Shown: positions 28,904 to 38,615 of the stretch, one piece after another
Position numbering within the stretch: the stretch's first letter is position 1
Layout of the letters: each line of letters begins with the position of its first letter
Source of the DNA: JBFHFS01 sp041583495
Lineage (GTDB): Bacteria; Bacteroidota; Bacteroidia; Bacteroidales; Marinilabiliaceae
Direction: 5' to 3'
NCBI GenBank assembly: GCA_041583495.1
Contig: JBFHFS010000015.1
Span: forward strand, 1 to 64,000
DNA length: 64,000 nt
Notes under the pieces: generated by a model
Database searches by the model: none
What the model saw: the letters and a program-made list of their open reading frames with translations, nothing else
Told to the model about the DNA's origin: nothing
Made by a program: the position numbers and the translations under genes

Positions 28904-30274
28904 ATGAAAAAAGTTGTGGCCAAGTTTGGGGGCTCTAACCTCCGCGAACAAAAGGATATTTTAAAGCTTGTTAAGGTGATTAAAGCTTATAACCGGCCCA
29001 TGGTTGTTGTGGTGAGTGCCTTTTATGGGATTACCAATCATTTAATTAGGTCGTTGGCAATGGTAAAGGGAAATGAGGATCAGATTAATGAACTCACCGG
29101 TTTTCTGCTGGCCATGAAAGAGTCGGTGATAAAGGAGAATTTTTCGGACGAAAAAGCTGCTTCGGCTACCCTATTAAAAGTTGAGCAACGGGTGAGGGAG
29201 TTGGGCAGGTATCTGACCGGGATAAATTATATAGGGGAGATTCCCGATTTCATGGAAGATCGGGTGTTGAGTTACGGGGAGCGACTGAGCTCCTTGATTT
29301 TGGCCGATATACTGTGTGCACATGGGGTGGATGCCGAAGAGGCCCTACCCGAAGATATGCCCCTGGTTACCGATGGAACTTTTGGGAATGGAACGGTCGA
29401 TTATGAGTTGTCGACCCAGGGGGTAAAGCGTCGGTTGTCGAAAGACAAAGTTTATGTGGTGCCCGGGTTCTATGGTGTCTCTGATTTGGGTAAAATAAAT
29501 CTGCTGGGCCGTGGGGGGAGTGACTATTCGGCAGCTGCTCTGGCGCGTTGTCTGGATGCTCAATCGCTGGATGTATGGAAGGATGTGGACGGTTTTATGA
29601 CGGCTGATCCCAAGCTGGTGAGAAACCCCCGCCTGGTGAAATCCCTCACCTATACCGAAGCTGCAGAGCTCTCCTATTTTGGGGCAGGCATATTGCATCC
29701 ACGAACGGTTGAACCTCTCCGGGAGTTTGATATCCCCATTAACATAGCCAATATCAACACTTTTGCAGGGCAAATAACCGCGGGAACCATCGTGGGAACC
29801 CATGAGGTTATTGCGGAGGATGTGATAAAAAGTGTGACCTACAGTGACGACTTTTCTATCTTGAAACTTCGTGGGGCGGGGGTAGGCCTCCAAAAAGGAA
29901 TTCTGGCCAGAATATCAAGCGCCATCGACCAGGCGGGAATCAATATCAAGTCGGTTATTACTTCACAAATTGCCATCAATTTATTGCTGTCTTCACACGA
30001 TATTTCCCGGGCCCGTGAGGTGATCGAGGAGCTGGAATTGCCCACTATTACCGAGGTGATCAGCATCGAGGATGTATCCGTCATTGCGGCCGTGGGCGAG
30101 GGGATACTCGAAAGACCGGGCGTAGCTGCGCGAATCTTCTCGGCTGTGGCCCGAAAAAACATTAATGTTAAGCTGATTGCATCGGGAGCGTCGACTGTAG
30201 CCACCTACTTTATGGTCTCAAACAAGGATAAGGAGGTGGCGGTATGCGCCATTCATGATGAGTTTTTTGGCTAG
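28904..30274 (+). CDS. aspartate kinase
   Basis: Phosphorylates aspartate, the first step to lysine, threonine and methionine. The 456-residue monofunctional protein has the kinase loop KFGGSNL at residues 7-13, the conserved GRGGSDYSAAALA segment near residue 205 and a C-terminal pair of ACT domains (about 310-456) for amino-acid feedback. The usual KFGGT/SS loop is changed to KFGGSN, placing it in a divergent branch. A strong palindrome lies in its leader. It is convergent with a LiaF-like gene, 15 bases away. Confidence 0.93.
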   Translation: MKKVVAKFGGSNLREQKDILKLVKVIKAYNRPMVVVVSAFYGITNHLIRSLAMVKGNEDQINELTGFLLAMKESVIKENFSDEKAASATLLKVEQRVRELGRYLTGINYIGEIPDFMEDRVLSYGERLSSLILADILCAHGVDAEEALPEDMPLVTDGTFGNGTVDYELSTQGVKRRLSKDKVYVVPGFYGVSDLGKINLLGRGGSDYSAAALARCLDAQSLDVWKDVDGFMTADPKLVRNPRLVKSLTYTEAAELSYFGAGILHPRTVEPLREFDIPINIANINTFAGQITAGTIVGTHEVIAEDVIKSVTYSDDFSILKLRGAGVGLQKGILARISSAIDQAGINIKSVITSQIAINLLLSSHDISRAREVIEELELPTITEVISIEDVSVIAAVGEGILERPGVAARIFSAVARKNINVKLIASGASTVATYFMVSNKDKEVAVCAIHDEFFG

Positions 30275-30289
30275 TGTTTCTTCAGGTTG

Positions 30290-30994
30290 TTAAAAACCGG
30301 TGATTTCTCCGCCCCCAAACAGGGCAATCCCCTTGATTAAAAGAGTCGGGGAAGGGTTGGTATTGGTGGGCGATTGAGGACGTTTATCCGAAACCCCGCC
30401 AAAAATACTCAACACCTCTACTTTTATTTTCCAGTCTCTTGGGACCACCATCTTTGAGCCGCCAAAGAGGGCTGTGATGTCAATAACCGCCCCCTCAGGG
30501 GCCAGTTTAGCGCCGGCGAAGCTGATTTCTGACCCGCCAAATATGGAGGTTATCCTTCCCCCACGAAAGGTTTCTGATTCGATCTGCATATGGTTGCCAC
30601 CAAAGATTACCATCTCGTCTATCCAATCATTTTTATTTCCGGTTTTTAGATCGAGGGGTTGGAGGGGCTTGTTTCGTTGGGACCAAAATAAGAGGCCTCC
30701 CAAAATGAGTAAAACGGGCCAATAAGTCCAAAGGTCGGCCATGCTCAGACCCGCAATCAGATGGGGCAACATAAAAAAGGCCCCGATAGCCAAAAAAATC
30801 AATCCTCGCATCCATTCTCCCTTAAGGAGTATTGCCAGGCCAATGGCCACGAAAATCATGGGCCATCGAAAAATAACGTCTTTTATTTCCTGTGGGATGA
30901 AACCCAGGTTCCCTGCCAGCAATACCACTCCCAAAAGGATCAGTATCAGACCAAAGCCTCCGCCGTGTTTTGTTGAGTTTGTTTGTGGATTCAT
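30290..30994 (-). CDS. LiaF-like membrane protein (DUF5668 plus LiaF C-terminal domain)
   Basis: A 234-residue membrane protein with four hydrophobic segments (about residues 12-30, 38-58, 62-82 and 88-105), matching the DUF5668 N-terminal region, followed by a beta-rich C-terminal domain with repeated FGG steps (VIFGGNHM, SIFGGSEI, ALFGGSKM, SIFGGVSD, ALFGGGEI), characteristic of the LiaF/DUF2154 cell-wall-stress domain. In Firmicutes LiaF inhibits the LiaRS system; no LiaRS pair is nearby, so its role here is unknown. Confidence 0.85.
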   Translation of the reverse strand: MNPQTNSTKHGGGFGLILILLGVVLLAGNLGFIPQEIKDVIFRWPMIFVAIGLAILLKGEWMRGLIFLAIGAFFMLPHLIAGLSMADLWTYWPVLLILGGLLFWSQRNKPLQPLDLKTGNKNDWIDEMVIFGGNHMQIESETFRGGRITSIFGGSEISFAGAKLAPEGAVIDITALFGGSKMVVPRDWKIKVEVLSIFGGVSDKRPQSPTNTNPSPTLLIKGIALFGGGEITGF

Positions 30995-31469
30995 AAGCGC
31001 TTTTTAGGATGTTAACAACTGACTAATCGTGATGGTTTACCTCTACCTGTTTGATTGGCATGTAAATATGGGGTTTTTATTTTTTCCTTGCCGGGACTAA
31101 AGGATGTAGGCTCTCCTTAAGTTTGAAAAATGTTGAGGGAAGGGCCTTTTTTTCTTTTTTGAGAAATGGGGAAAAAGGAGGGGAACCCTATTTCTGATGG
31201 AAAAAAACCTCAAGGGCTTCCTTGCGGTGTTTGTAAATGGATGGATTCTGTTTGAAAAGATGGCCTGGGGGGCTGTATATTGGGGAGAAAAGAAATGATG
31301 GTTAATGATTTTTATCATATTTTTCTGCCCAAAAAAGGGGGAATTGGAGCAAAAAACTGTAGATTTGTATCGATTACCAAGGAGAAGTGTCCTTAAGCCG
31401 AGAATTTGGAAGTGTTTATGACTTCGATTTCCTCGGCCTGATGGTGCCTCTCTTTTTAAATGATATAAT
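30995..31469. other. intergenic region, gltB leader and LiaF-like upstream region
   Basis: 475 bases with no supported gene. It holds a candidate gltB promoter box (31360-31367) and, downstream of it, an imperfect stem with six paired bases (31397-31402 with 31432-31437) and a short inner helix that could fold in the gltB leader RNA. Open frames at 31097-31318 (minus) and 31387-31608 (plus) look like noise. Confidence 0.5.
31360..31367 (+). promoter_or_regulatory. candidate -7 promoter box for gltBD
   Basis: TAGATTTG matches the Bacteroidota TAnnTTTG consensus and lies 102 bases before the gltB ATG. The -33 element is not clear. Confidence 0.4.
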
Positions 31470-34400
31470 ATGCAAAATTGTTTTCCTAAACCTCAGGGTT
31501 TATACGACCCAGCCAACGAGCATGATAATTGTGGAATTGGATTTGTCGCACATATTAAAGGGAAAAAATCCAACGACATCGTGCGAAAAGGCTTGGAGGT
31601 ACTGGTGAATATGACTCACCGGGGTGCCGAGAGTTCCGATAATAAGTCGGGCGATGGGGCGGGTATTTTGATGCAGCTACCTCACGATTATTTCAAGACC
31701 TTTGGGTTCGACCTGCCGGATGCAGGCCGGTATGGCAGCGGGTTGGTGTTTTTGCCTTCCGATCCTAAGGATGCCAAGGCTTGTCTGAAAGAGTTGGATA
31801 AACAGATTGTTGCCGAAGGACTGGAGTTGATTGGTTACCGCGATGTGCCTGTCGACTCACAGGTTATTGGCGAAATTGCCCGGTCAAATGAGCCGGTGGT
31901 CAGACAGGTTTTTGTGACAGGCGATTTTGATGAGCAGGATGCCCTCGAGCGCCGGTTGTATGTTTTGCGCAAGGTTACGGAAAATGCCATACGGCAATCG
32001 AAAATACGTTCTAAAGAGAGTTTTTATATTGTTAGTTTATCGAGTAAAGTATTCATTTATAAAGGAATGCTTACGCCCATTCAACTGGGCGAATACTTTG
32101 CCGACTTAAGGGCTCCGGGTATTTCCAGTGCCATAGCATTAGTGCATTCCCGCTTCAGTACCAATACCTTTCCCTCGTGGGATTTGGCTCAGCCGTTTCG
32201 TATTTTGGCACACAACGGGGAGATTAATACCATCAAGGGAAACCGGCTTTGGATGCAGGCTCGTGAAGGGCTTTTGGAATCGGATCTTTTTGGGGATGAT
32301 TTGAAGAAACTCTTCCCGATCATCGAGCCCGGGATGAGCGATTCTGCTTCACTCGATAATGTGCTGGAGTTTCTCTTTCTGACCGGACGAACCTTACCCC
32401 ATGCCCTTACCATGCTGATTCCTGAGTCGTGGAACAGTAAAAACCCCATTCCTCCCAGTCTGAAGGCTTACTATGAGTACCACAGTACCATCATGGAGCC
32501 CTGGGATGGGCCGGCTTCTATCGTCTTTTCCGATGGGCGTTACATCGGTGGAACCCTTGACCGAAATGGCTTGAGGCCTTCGCGTTATGTGATTACCAAA
32601 GACGACCTAATCGTGATGGGATCGGAAGTGGGGGTTCAAACTTTTGAAGCGGAGAGGGTGTTGCGCAAAGGGCGACTAAAGCCCGGTAAATTGATGTTGG
32701 TGGATACTCAGTTGGGGATTATTATCCCTGATGAGGAGACCAAAGCCACTTTGTCGCGCCGTCATCCTTACGAAAACTGGTTGAGTGAAAACCGGATTCG
32801 CCTGCGTAATATCGAAGTTCGCCAGCGGGTATCCTCCGATCTGGGCGATAAATACGATATGTATCTGAAGACTTTCGGATACAACAAAGAGGACTTGAAC
32901 TTATTGATTGCTCCGATGGCTGAAACAAGTGGTGAAGCTATTGGATCCATGGGGAATGATACCCCAATGGCGGTTTTATCCGACAAGCCCCAGCGCCTTT
33001 TTGCCTATTTCCGGCAGTTGTTTGCACAGGTCACCAACCCACCCATTGACCCTATCCGTGAAGGACTGGTGATGGCTTTGACCAACTACATTGGGTCTGT
33101 GTCGAAAAATTTGCTGGTGGAGAACCCAGGTCATTGCCGGTCGATTAAATTTAACAGTCCGCTTATCACCAATACCGACCTGGGTAAGATTAAAGATTTT
33201 CGCAGAGAGGAGTTTACCCATGTCATCATCCCGATGGTCTTTAAGGCGTCGGAGGGCGGAGCAGGTCTGCGCTCTGCCATAGAGTCCATGTGCCAGGCAG
33301 CCGAGAAGGCGGTTGATGAGGACAATAATTATATTATTATCAGCGACAGGGAGGTGGATAAGGACTATGCGCCTATACCCTCGTTGTTGGCCACTGCTGC
33401 CATTCATCATCATTTGATCAAGGCCAAGAAGAGGATGCAAACCGGATTGATTGTGGAAACCGGTGAAGCCCGTGAGGTAATGCATTTCGCGCTTCTTCTG
33501 GGGTACGGTGCCAGTGTAATCAATCCTTATGTATGTTTTGCCACCATTAATGAGATGGTGAACAATGGCAAACTGGAGGGTCCCTATAGCGAGGCCCGTG
33601 AAAGGTTTATTAAGGGTGCCGACAAAGGATTGCTGAAAGTGCTCTCTAAAATGGGGATATCTACCCTTAGGAGTTATCATGGGGCCCAGATATTCGAGGC
33701 CGTAGGCCTCTCAAAGGAGTTGATCGATCTATGCTTTACCGGAACCTCGTCGCGCATAGGAGGTATTGGGTTTGATGAAATTGCCGCCGATGCAGTTTCC
33801 TTTCATAAGAAGGCTTTTGACGAGTTTCTGGACAAAGGGCCTCTGGATACTGCCGGCACCTATGCTTATCGCAAGCACGGAGAGAAGCATGCGTGGAATC
33901 CCGAATCCATTGGATTGCTCCAATGGTCCACTTCGCGCAACGATTATGAGAAATATAAAGAGTATTCAAGGCATATAGAAAGTGACAATAAGTCCCCTCT
34001 CTTCCTTAGGGGATTTCTGAGGGTGAAGCCCGGAACTGCCATCGATATAAATGAAGTGGAACCCGAATCGGCCATTATGCGTCGGTTTGTAACAGGAGCC
34101 ATGAGTTACGGATCCATCTCCAAGGAGGCGCATGAGACCCTGGCGATGGCTATGAATGAGATTGGTGGACGTAGTAATACCGGTGAAGGTGGTGAAGATG
34201 CCGGACGATTTAAAACTTCGGCCCGCAGTTCTATCAAGCAGGTGGCCAGTGGTCGGTTTGGCGTGACCAATAACTATCTGATGAATGCCGATGAGCTTCA
34301 GATCAAAATCGCCCAGGGTGCCAAGCCTGGCGAAGGTGGCCAGTTGCCTGGCTTTAAGGTGGATAAGGTGATTGCCAAATTGCGGAATTCAACTCCGGGA

Positions 34401-35990
34401 ATCACTCTGATCTCGCCCCCGCCACATCACGATATCTATTCGATCGAAGATTTGGCTCAGCTCATCTTTGACTTAAAGTGCACCAATCCCAAGGCGAAAA
34501 TAAGTGTTAAACTGGTTTCAGAAACCGGGGTAGGAACTGTGGCGGCGGGAGTCGTTAAAGCCCACGCCGATTTAGTGGTTATCAGTGGTACCGAAGGTGG
34601 AACCGGGGCCAGCCCGTCCAGCTCCATTAAATATGCCGGGTTGCCCGTAGAACTTGGCCTGGCTGAGGTTCAACAAACCCTGGTTCTCAATAACCTGCGG
34701 GGACGCATTAAGCTTCAAACCGATGGCCAGCTCAAAACCGGGTACGATGTGGTTAAGATGGCTCTGTTGGGTGCTGAAGAGTATGGGTTTGCAACCTCCA
34801 GTCTCATCGTGTTAGGATGTGTGATGATGCGTAAGTGTCATCTCAATACTTGTCCGGCAGGTATCGCCACACAAGACGAAGTTCTTCGGAAACGCTTTTT
34901 GGGTAAGTATAAAAATCTGGTGACGTTTTTCACCTTTGTCGCCCGTGAAGTGCGCGAAATATTGGCTATGATGGGTTACCGTTCGTTGGATGAGGTTATT
35001 GGGCGGTCCTATTTGCTGGAGCAAAATCCGGAGGTAGGTCATCTAAAGACCAAAGGATTGGATTTTAACTCCATACTGCATTTTCCGGAGGAGGGGCATA
35101 AATACCCCTTGCACCACACCACGGTTCAGGATCATAAAGTGGACGAGGTGCTCGATCATCAATTGATCAAAGAGGCACGCTCCGCCCTTCAAAGTGGTGC
35201 CAGGGTGTGGTTGGCTCATCCCATCAGCAATACCGATCGTACGGTGGGTGCCATGTTGTCGGGAGAGGTCTCCAAATTATATGAAGAAGAGGGGTTACCC
35301 AGAAATACCATCAACTGTACCTTTACCGGTTCGGCCGGCCAGAGTTTTGGCGCCTTCCTGGTGAAAGGAGTGAGCTTCCGGTTGGAAGGTGATGCCAATG
35401 ACTACCTGGGAAAGGGTCTTTCGGGAGGGAAGATTATTGTGGTTCCTCCTTCCGGTTCAACCTTTGTCCCCGAGGAGAATATCATTATCGGAAACACCGT
35501 TCTTTATGGAGCTACCAGTGGAAATCTTTATGTGAGAGGGGTCGCTGGTGAGCGTTTTGCCGTTCGTAACTCGGGCGCCAATGCGGTTGTGGAGGGTGTA
35601 GGCGATCACTGCTGTGAATATATGACCGGCGGTCGTGTGGTTGTGATTGGCTCAACAGGGCGTAACTTTGCCGCCGGAATGAGCGGTGGTATCGCTTATG
35701 TTTTGGATGAGTCCGGAAAATTTGATTTCCTCTGCAACAAAGGTCTGGTTGATCTGGGTCCGGTGCAGGATTATGAAGATATTCGTGAATTGCAGTTTTT
35801 CTTAAATAAGCATCTTTTACATACCAACAGTTCCAGAACACGGCACATTCTCGTGAACTGGGAAAAGTATCTGCCCCGATTTGTGAAGGTTATTCCTTTC
35901 GAGTATAAGAAAGTGTTGCAACAGCAAAAAGTGGACGAGATGGAGCAGAAACTGAGAGAAACAGAAGATGCACCACACATCAGAGAATAA
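31470..35990 (+). CDS. gltB: glutamate synthase, large subunit
   Basis: Transfers the amide nitrogen of glutamine to 2-oxoglutarate, making glutamate. The 1506-residue protein has a 20-residue propeptide before the nucleophile Cys21 (DNCGIGF), a class II amidotransferase domain (21-420), a central domain, the FMN-binding synthase domain (about 820-1200; SPPPHHDIYSIEDLAQ, GGTGASP) with a cysteine cluster for the 3Fe-4S centre (CVMMRKCHLNTCPAGIA), and the C-terminal beta-helix (about 1250-1480). gltD starts 14 bases after the stop. Confidence 0.98.
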   Translation: MQNCFPKPQGLYDPANEHDNCGIGFVAHIKGKKSNDIVRKGLEVLVNMTHRGAESSDNKSGDGAGILMQLPHDYFKTFGFDLPDAGRYGSGLVFLPSDPKDAKACLKELDKQIVAEGLELIGYRDVPVDSQVIGEIARSNEPVVRQVFVTGDFDEQDALERRLYVLRKVTENAIRQSKIRSKESFYIVSLSSKVFIYKGMLTPIQLGEYFADLRAPGISSAIALVHSRFSTNTFPSWDLAQPFRILAHNGEINTIKGNRLWMQAREGLLESDLFGDDLKKLFPIIEPGMSDSASLDNVLEFLFLTGRTLPHALTMLIPESWNSKNPIPPSLKAYYEYHSTIMEPWDGPASIVFSDGRYIGGTLDRNGLRPSRYVITKDDLIVMGSEVGVQTFEAERVLRKGRLKPGKLMLVDTQLGIIIPDEETKATLSRRHPYENWLSENRIRLRNIEVRQRVSSDLGDKYDMYLKTFGYNKEDLNLLIAPMAETSGEAIGSMGNDTPMAVLSDKPQRLFAYFRQLFAQVTNPPIDPIREGLVMALTNYIGSVSKNLLVENPGHCRSIKFNSPLITNTDLGKIKDFRREEFTHVIIPMVFKASEGGAGLRSAIESMCQAAEKAVDEDNNYIIISDREVDKDYAPIPSLLATAAIHHHLIKAKKRMQTGLIVETGEAREVMHFALLLGYGASVINPYVCFATINEMVNNGKLEGPYSEARERFIKGADKGLLKVLSKMGISTLRSYHGAQIFEAVGLSKELIDLCFTGTSSRIGGIGFDEIAADAVSFHKKAFDEFLDKGPLDTAGTYAYRKHGEKHAWNPESIGLLQWSTSRNDYEKYKEYSRHIESDNKSPLFLRGFLRVKPGTAIDINEVEPESAIMRRFVTGAMSYGSISKEAHETLAMAMNEIGGRSNTGEGGEDAGRFKTSARSSIKQVASGRFGVTNNYLMNADELQIKIAQGAKPGEGGQLPGFKVDKVIAKLRNSTPGITLISPPPHHDIYSIEDLAQLIFDLKCTNPKAKISVKLVSETGVGTVAAGVVKAHADLVVISGTEGGTGASPSSSIKYAGLPVELGLAEVQQTLVLNNLRGRIKLQTDGQLKTGYDVVKMALLGAEEYGFATSSLIVLGCVMMRKCHLNTCPAGIATQDEVLRKRFLGKYKNLVTFFTFVAREVREILAMMGYRSLDEVIGRSYLLEQNPEVGHLKTKGLDFNSILHFPEEGHKYPLHHTTVQDHKVDEVLDHQLIKEARSALQSGARVWLAHPISNTDRTVGAMLSGEVSKLYEEEGLPRNTINCTFTGSAGQSFGAFLVKGVSFRLEGDANDYLGKGLSGGKIIVVPPSGSTFVPEENIIIGNTVLYGATSGNLYVRGVAGERFAVRNSGANAVVEGVGDHCCEYMTGGRVVVIGSTGRNFAAGMSGGIAYVLDESGKFDFLCNKGLVDLGPVQDYEDIRELQFFLNKHLLHTNSSRTRHILVNWEKYLPRFVKVIPFEYKKVLQQQKVDEMEQKLRETEDAPHIRE

Positions 35991-36004
35991 AAAATTAAAA
36001 TACC

Positions 36005-37447
36005 ATGGGAGACCCAAAAGGATTTATAAATGTTTTGAGGAAGGTAAGCGGCAACCGGCCCGTGAGCGAGCGTACGGATGATTTCGGTGAAGTTGAGCAA
36101 GTATTGAATGAGGAGGATCGTAAACTCCAGGCTTCACGATGCATGGATTGCGGTGTTCCTTTCTGTCACTGGGCTTGTCCGGTGGAGAGCAAAATTCCGG
36201 AGTGGCAGGACGCGCTTTTCAGAGGCGATTATAAGCTGGCCAGCGATATTTTACATTCCACCAACAGCTTTCCTGAGTTTACCGGTCGGGTATGCCCGGC
36301 CCCTTGCGAAAAGTCATGTGTGCTGGCTATCCACGATGAATCCGTTACCATCCGGGAGAATGAAGCCTCGGTGGTGGAAAAAGCCTTTGACCTGGGACTC
36401 ATACAACCCAGGATTCCAAAGAAACGTTCCGGGAAAAAGGTGGCTGTCATCGGGTCGGGCCCAGCGGGCCTTTCAGCGGCTGATCAGCTTAACCAACGGG
36501 GGCACTCTGTTACCGTGTTTGAGAGAGATGATGCCATCGGAGGGTTGCTCAGGTATGGCATTCCCGATTTTAAGCTCAACAAAAAAACCATCGACAGGCG
36601 CAAACGCATCTTCGAAGCAGAGGGCATTGTGTTTAAAACCAATGTGGCCATTGGCCAGACTATTAGCGGGGAGGAGATTTGCAAATCGTTCGATGCTGTA
36701 GTATTGGCTATAGGTGCCATGGCGCCCCGCGATCTGACTGTTAAAGGACGCGACCTGGAAGGGGTTCATTTTGCCATGGACTATTTGAAACAGCAAAATA
36801 AAGTCAACCGTGGTGAGAAATTCTCACCAAAAGATCGGCTGGATGCACATGGCAAAAAGGTGATCGTGATTGGTGGGGGTGATACCGGTAGCGACTGTGT
36901 GGGAACTGCCAACCGGCAACACGCCACCAAGGTGACACAGATTGAAATCATGCCAAAACCTCCTGTTAATCGTGCCCCCGATAATCCATGGCCCTATTGG
37001 CCCAACCTGCTGAAAACCTCTACTTCGCACGAGGAAGGTTGCGAACGTATGTGGAGCCTCTCAACCAACCAATTTGTTGGAGAGAACGGTAAGCTTAAGG
37101 GTGTTGAAGTGGTTGAAGTGGATTGGGCCCGTGATGACAGCGGCCGTTGGCAAATGCAGGAAAAGGAAGGTACCATGCGGGTTCTGGAAGCCGATATGAT
37201 ATTCCTCTCCATGGGATTTGTTCATCCTGTTCATGAAGGATTGATCACTGAGTTAAAGCTCGATCTGGATCAACGCGGAAACGTGAAAGTTGGCACCAAT
37301 CTGGAAACGAGTCGTCCCGGAATCTTTGCCGCAGGGGATGCCGCCACAGGCGCCAGCCTGGTGGTTAGAGCCATCTTTAAAGGACGCGAAGCAGCCAAAA
37401 ATGTTCATGCTTATCTTGAAGAATCAGCTTCTTCATCCAAGGCATAA
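36005..37447 (+). CDS. gltD: glutamate synthase, small subunit
   Basis: NAD(P)H-oxidising FAD subunit that passes electrons to GltB. The 480-residue protein has an N-terminal cysteine-rich region (CMDCGVPFCHWACP at about 40-53, CPAPCEKSC near 97) for two 4Fe-4S clusters, an FAD loop (VIGSGPAGLSAAD near residue 147), a second nucleotide loop (VIGGGDTGSDCVG near 288) and the C-terminal GDAATGASLVV FAD motif. It forms the gltBD operon with the gene 14 bases upstream and is followed by a terminator at 37576. Confidence 0.97.
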   Translation: MGDPKGFINVLRKVSGNRPVSERTDDFGEVEQVLNEEDRKLQASRCMDCGVPFCHWACPVESKIPEWQDALFRGDYKLASDILHSTNSFPEFTGRVCPAPCEKSCVLAIHDESVTIRENEASVVEKAFDLGLIQPRIPKKRSGKKVAVIGSGPAGLSAADQLNQRGHSVTVFERDDAIGGLLRYGIPDFKLNKKTIDRRKRIFEAEGIVFKTNVAIGQTISGEEICKSFDAVVLAIGAMAPRDLTVKGRDLEGVHFAMDYLKQQNKVNRGEKFSPKDRLDAHGKKVIVIGGGDTGSDCVGTANRQHATKVTQIEIMPKPPVNRAPDNPWPYWPNLLKTSTSHEEGCERMWSLSTNQFVGENGKLKGVEVVEVDWARDDSGRWQMQEKEGTMRVLEADMIFLSMGFVHPVHEGLITELKLDLDQRGNVKVGTNLETSRPGIFAAGDAATGASLVVRAIFKGREAAKNVHAYLEESASSSKA

Positions 37448-37575
37448 CGGCGGGCTTCTCTCCTGAGGATCTTTTTTTGACTTTTTTTTGTTCAAAAGGT
37501 ACGTGTTCCCCCTTTTTGGATTGTCTTAGTATGGGGTCATTGGTAAGGCCTGTGTTATGCAATTGAATTCTAAAT

Positions 37576-37609
37576 CTATTGGGTGCTGAGAGTGCCCGAT
37601 AGGTTTTTT
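37576..37609 (+). terminator. intrinsic terminator of gltBD
   Basis: A 12-base-pair stem with two G-T pairs (37576-37587 with 37591-37602), a three-base loop and a run of six T (37604-37609), 128 bases after gltD. It also isolates lpxA from gltBD read-through. Confidence 0.8.
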
Positions 37610-37616
37610 GTGTTTC

Positions 37617-37624
37617 TATATTTG
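37617..37624 (+). promoter_or_regulatory. candidate -7 promoter box for lpxA
   Basis: TATATTTG matches TAnnTTTG and lies nine bases before the first ATG of lpxA, so the transcript would be almost leaderless. The -33 region overlaps the gltBD terminator. Confidence 0.4.
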
Positions 37625-37633
37625 AGATAATTC

Positions 37634-38449
37634 ATGATGAATAAACTTATATCTGGCAAAGCCGAGGTGCATCCGGGAGCAATAATAGGGGAGAATGTTT
37701 GTATCGAAGCTTTTGCCAAGATCGACAACGACGTAGTAATTGGGGATAACACCTGGATTGGGTCGAATGTAACAATATATGCCGGTGCAAGGTTAGGAAA
37801 CAATTGTAAGGTCTTTCCTGGTGCGGTGATCTCTGCTGAGCCCCAGGATCTTAAATTTCAGGGTGAATATTCAACTGTAGAGATAGGCAATCATTCAACC
37901 GTGCGGGAGTATGTGACCATTAACCGGGGAACCGCTGCTAAAGGAGTAACCCGTGTGGGGGCACATACTTTACTGATGGCTTATACCCATTTGGGACACG
38001 ACGTGGAGGTGGGCAACCATTGTGTCATCTCCAACAGTGTGCAGCTGGCCGGTGAGGTGGTGATTGAAGATTGGGTGGTGGTTGGCGGCATGAGCGCCAT
38101 TCATCAGTTTTGTCGGATCGGGGCGCATGCCATGGTGTCGGGAATGAGTGGTGTTCTGAGCGATGTTGCCCCCTTTACCAAGGTGTTTGGGGTGCCCGTT
38201 TCATATATGGGCATTAACGTGATAGGCCTGAGACGGAGGGGATTCTCCAAGGAGCAAATTGACCATATCCATCAAATCTATCGTGCCATCTATCAGGGTG
38301 GGCTTAATATGTCGCAAGCTCTTGAGCATATTAAGCTGTACCTGGATCCTTCCCCCGAAAGGGAACAAATTATCTCGTTCATCGAGAATTCCCGGCGTGG
38401 TATCGTGAAAGGCATAATGCGACGATCGGCCGTTGCGGAACAAGTCTGA
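37634..38449 (+). CDS. lpxA: UDP-N-acetylglucosamine O-acyltransferase
   Basis: First step of lipid A synthesis, adding a 3-hydroxyacyl chain to UDP-GlcNAc. The 271-residue protein has about ten hexapeptide repeats (residues 5-185, e.g. VHPGAIIGENV, NVTIYAGARLG), the catalytic histidine in THLGHDVEVG near residue 121, and the C-terminal helical domain (about 190-271) with GLRRRGFS. The first ATG is doubled; either may serve. Unusually for the phylum it stands alone, without lpxC/fabZ or lpxD beside it. Confidence 0.94.
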   Translation: MMNKLISGKAEVHPGAIIGENVCIEAFAKIDNDVVIGDNTWIGSNVTIYAGARLGNNCKVFPGAVISAEPQDLKFQGEYSTVEIGNHSTVREYVTINRGTAAKGVTRVGAHTLLMAYTHLGHDVEVGNHCVISNSVQLAGEVVIEDWVVVGGMSAIHQFCRIGAHAMVSGMSGVLSDVAPFTKVFGVPVSYMGINVIGLRRRGFSKEQIDHIHQIYRAIYQGGLNMSQALEHIKLYLDPSPEREQIISFIENSRRGIVKGIMRRSAVAEQV

Positions 38450-38477
38450 CGGGCTCGTTAGAGCGAACTACAGATAT

Positions 38478-38547
38478 AAAAAAAATGGAACAATGAGTGC
38501 TGAAGATTTTTGAATCTTATCTCCAGGCATCCATTGTTCCATTTTTT
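38478..38547. terminator. bidirectional terminator between lpxA and DUF1080 gene
   Basis: A 16-base-pair stem (38480-38495 with 38532-38547) flanked by an A-run on one side and a T-run on the other, so it works in both directions; the loop contains a second small hairpin. It lies between convergent genes. Confidence 0.85.
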
Positions 38548-38615
38548 CATTTCACCTTCGTTTGTTCTCAGGAATCTTTCTGTGGATTAGATTCTATGCG
38601 AACAATTGGGGCGTC

